Shown: positions 62,884 through 64,000 of the stretch, piece by piece
How positions within the stretch are numbered: position 1 is the first letter of the stretch
Layout of the letters: every line of letters starts with the position of its first letter
NCBI GenBank assembly: GCA_963724135.1
Contig: CAVRTA010000004.1
Coordinates: forward strand, 1-64,000
Direction of reading: 5' to 3'
Origin: DATLGB01 sp963724135
GTDB lineage: Bacteria > Actinomycetota > Thermoleophilia > Solirubrobacterales > Solirubrobacteraceae
DNA: 64,000 bases
Made by a program: the position numbers and the translations under genes
Notes under the pieces: generated by a model
Databases searched by the model: none
What the model was told of the DNA's origin: nothing
What the model saw: the letters and a program-made list of their open reading frames with translations, nothing else

Positions 62884-63184
62884 ATGCGCTTGTGGCTCGC
62901 GGCCTCCTGCTGTCTCGGCTGGCGCGCCGGCGGGCCGTCCCGCCGAAGCAGTGCGATCCCGTCGCCTTCAAGGCGGAAGGGCTACACGGTCATCGCGCAC
63001 GGGGTGAAGTGCAGCGTTCGCGCGCAAGTGGGTCAAGCGCTACCTCAAGGACGAAGGCGCACCCGAAGCGGCTGGAAGTGCTCGCCGCCGTCGTCGGGCA
63101 CCAACGTCCAGGTCAACTGCCAGGGCCGCGACGAAGCCGCCCGACGACCCGCAGTACCGCTACTACTACGGCATCAAGCAGTGA
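62884..63184 (+). CDS. small secreted cysteine protein, frame-disrupted
   Basis: About 98 residues after repair: signal MRLWLAASCCLVALAG, then EGYTVIAHGVKCSFARKWVK, a beta-alpha pattern with a cysteine, and VGTNVQVNCQGRDEAA to YRYYYGIKQ. YTVxxxxVxCxxARxxxKxxL is a pattern common in actinobacterial secreted proteins of unknown function. The stop overlaps the next start as GTGA. Confidence 0.65.
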
Positions 63185-63814
63185 GGCGCTGCGCGCTCGC
63201 GGCGGTCGCGCTGAGCGTCGCTCGCCGCCACGCCCGCCGCCGCGCATCCCGGGCCACGCACCGCCGGTGGTGTCGATCGCGTTCTACGCCTACAACCCGT
63301 CGACGATCAACGTCGTCGAGGGCGACATCGTCCAGTGGAACTGGGACGGGCCGGACACCGACCACAGCGTCACGTCCGACGCGGGGTCGGGCGAGAGGTT
63401 CGACTCGGGCGTGCCGACGAAGTCGGGCGCGACGTTCACCTACTTCTTCGCGCAAGGCCGGGACGTACACGTACCACTGCTCGCGAGCACCCGACGATGC
63501 GCGGGACGGTCGTGGTCGCGCCGGGGCCGGTGGTGGACGCTCGGCGCCGCGGTCTGTCGCGCGTGCGGGTCTCGGTGCCGCGCGCCGCTTCGCGATCGCC
63601 CGCTTCCGGATCTCCGAGGACGCTCCGTGACCGCGCGGGTGTCGTCGGCCGGGGGCGACGAAGGTGCTGCGGCAGTCGTTCCGGTTCGTCAAGGCGGGTG
63701 CGGCGCGGACGAGGGTGCGGCTTCCGCGGGAGGCGGGCCGCTTCCGCGTGACGCTGCGTCGCGCGAGGACCCGACCGGCAACAAGGCTCGCGCCGCGGCT
63801 ACGGTGCGCGGTGA
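63181..63814 (+). CDS. cupredoxin (plastocyanin-like) protein with basic C-terminal domain, frame-disrupted
   Basis: About 210 residues after repair. Signal RRCALAAVALSV, then VSIAFYAYNPSTINVVEGDI, VQWNWDGPDTDHSVTSDAGS with a His ligand, and GTYTYHCSEHPTMRGTVVV with Cys, His and Met: the type 1 copper site is complete. The C-terminal region (FRFVKAGAARTRVRLPREAG, FRVTLRRARTDPTGN) is a basic beta domain similar to the one on the CocE-type protein. Likely an extracellular electron carrier or copper-binding protein. Confidence 0.75.
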
Positions 63815-64000
63815 GGCGCGCCGCTCCTGGCGCGTGCTCGTCTTCCTCGCTGCTCGTTCCCGTGGCCCGGGCCGACGGCGACCCCGCGAGCGACGTCCTG
63901 CTCACCCAGGACGTCTTCCTGCCCTACGCGCCGCCGGCGTCGCCGAGCGGTTCAAGACCGCGCTGGAGCAGGTGGTCGAGGAGGCGCAAGGACGGCCGGC
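63811..64000 (+). CDS. exported protein, 3' partial
   Basis: Starts at GTG 63811, overlapping the cupredoxin stop. After an arginine-rich signal region comes ADGDPASDVLLTQDVFLPYA then PPASP and FKTALEQVVEEA in another frame. GDPASDVLLxxxVFxPYxPP is a start typical of a Thermoleophilia family of exported proteins of unknown function. The window ends inside it. Confidence 0.55.
   Translation, partial: MRRAAPGACSSSSLLVPVARADGDPASDVLLTQDVFLPYAPPASPSGSRPRWSRWSRRRKDGR

Noticed and set aside
45122..63800. Programmed ribosomal frameshifting as the cause of the split genes
   Set aside because: The breaks are too many, occur in unrelated genes, and show no common slippery site or downstream structure. 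Sequence errors explain them better.

Overview
The window is high-GC DNA of actinobacterial character, most like the Thermoleophilia/Solirubrobacterales. This rests on the very GC-rich third codon positions, frequent GTG and TTG starts, many genes coupled by 4-base start/stop overlaps, and a gene set typical of that group: MASE1 and PAS SpoIIE phosphatases, DUF5995, collagen-like secreted proteins, SpoIIE/STAS and c-di-GMP signalling, and CopC-CopD with YcnI. The placement is an inference; no rRNA gene or strong phylogenetic marker is present. No complete mobile element and no CRISPR array was seen.

Layout. 1-5.3 kb: signalling genes (PAS-SpoIIE phosphatase, STAS protein, MASE1-SpoIIE phosphatase), a cytochrome P450 and a zf-TFIIB protein. 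5.3-6.0 kb: a non-coding block of diverged dispersed repeats with another copy near 9.6 kb. 6-14.3 kb: lipoprotein, parallel beta-helix protein, GlsB-like membrane protein, monooxygenase, tRNA-Ser, YihY, DUF5995, an S9 peptidase and an SDR. 14.3-19 kb: an Abi-alpha/DUF445 locus converging on a large GAF-GAF-GGDEF-GAF-HD-GYP protein. 19-21.8 kb: a second tRNA-Ser next to a large serine recombinase without its catalytic domain, then two genes of lower GC (DUF6973-like protein plus small membrane protein). This looks like the remains of an integrated element. 22-28 kb: hydrolase-cyclase fusion, collagen-like protein, LuxR/AAA regulator, and a DUF559 protein gene flanked by long palindromes. 28-45 kb: mostly exported proteins and housekeeping genes (M14 and matrixin-like peptidases, lamin-tail protein, exonuclease III, M24 peptidase, MFS, diguanylate cyclase, type II NADH dehydrogenase, queuosine salvage, sigma/anti-sigma pair). 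45-50 kb: an FHA/trypsin/PDZ protein and a Ser/Thr kinase with a receiver-like domain, divergent from an HD-GYP protein. 50-53 kb: a coupled copper-type operon. 53-57 kb: sugar-nucleotide genes (epimerase, two DegT aminotransferases, nucleotidyltransferase). 57-64 kb: stress proteins, a long collagen-like protein, subtilisin, tadA, a CocE-type hydrolase and a cupredoxin.

How the parts work together. The window is rich in signal transduction: two SpoIIE phosphatases with a STAS partner, a kinase with FHA domain, three c-di-GMP proteins, a cyclase and an ECF sigma/anti-sigma pair. It is also rich in envelope proteins, many with arginine/lysine-rich C-terminal ends.

Data quality. Genes at 1-1.1, 10.8, 13.5-17.1, 43.1, 45-50, 51.4, 53.6-54.1, 55.9 and 58.5-64 kb are broken by single-base indels, while most of 19-42 kb is intact. 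The broken genes are conserved across every break, and most breaks can be repaired by removing one base, so I treat them as sequence errors. Coordinates given for them span the repaired gene.
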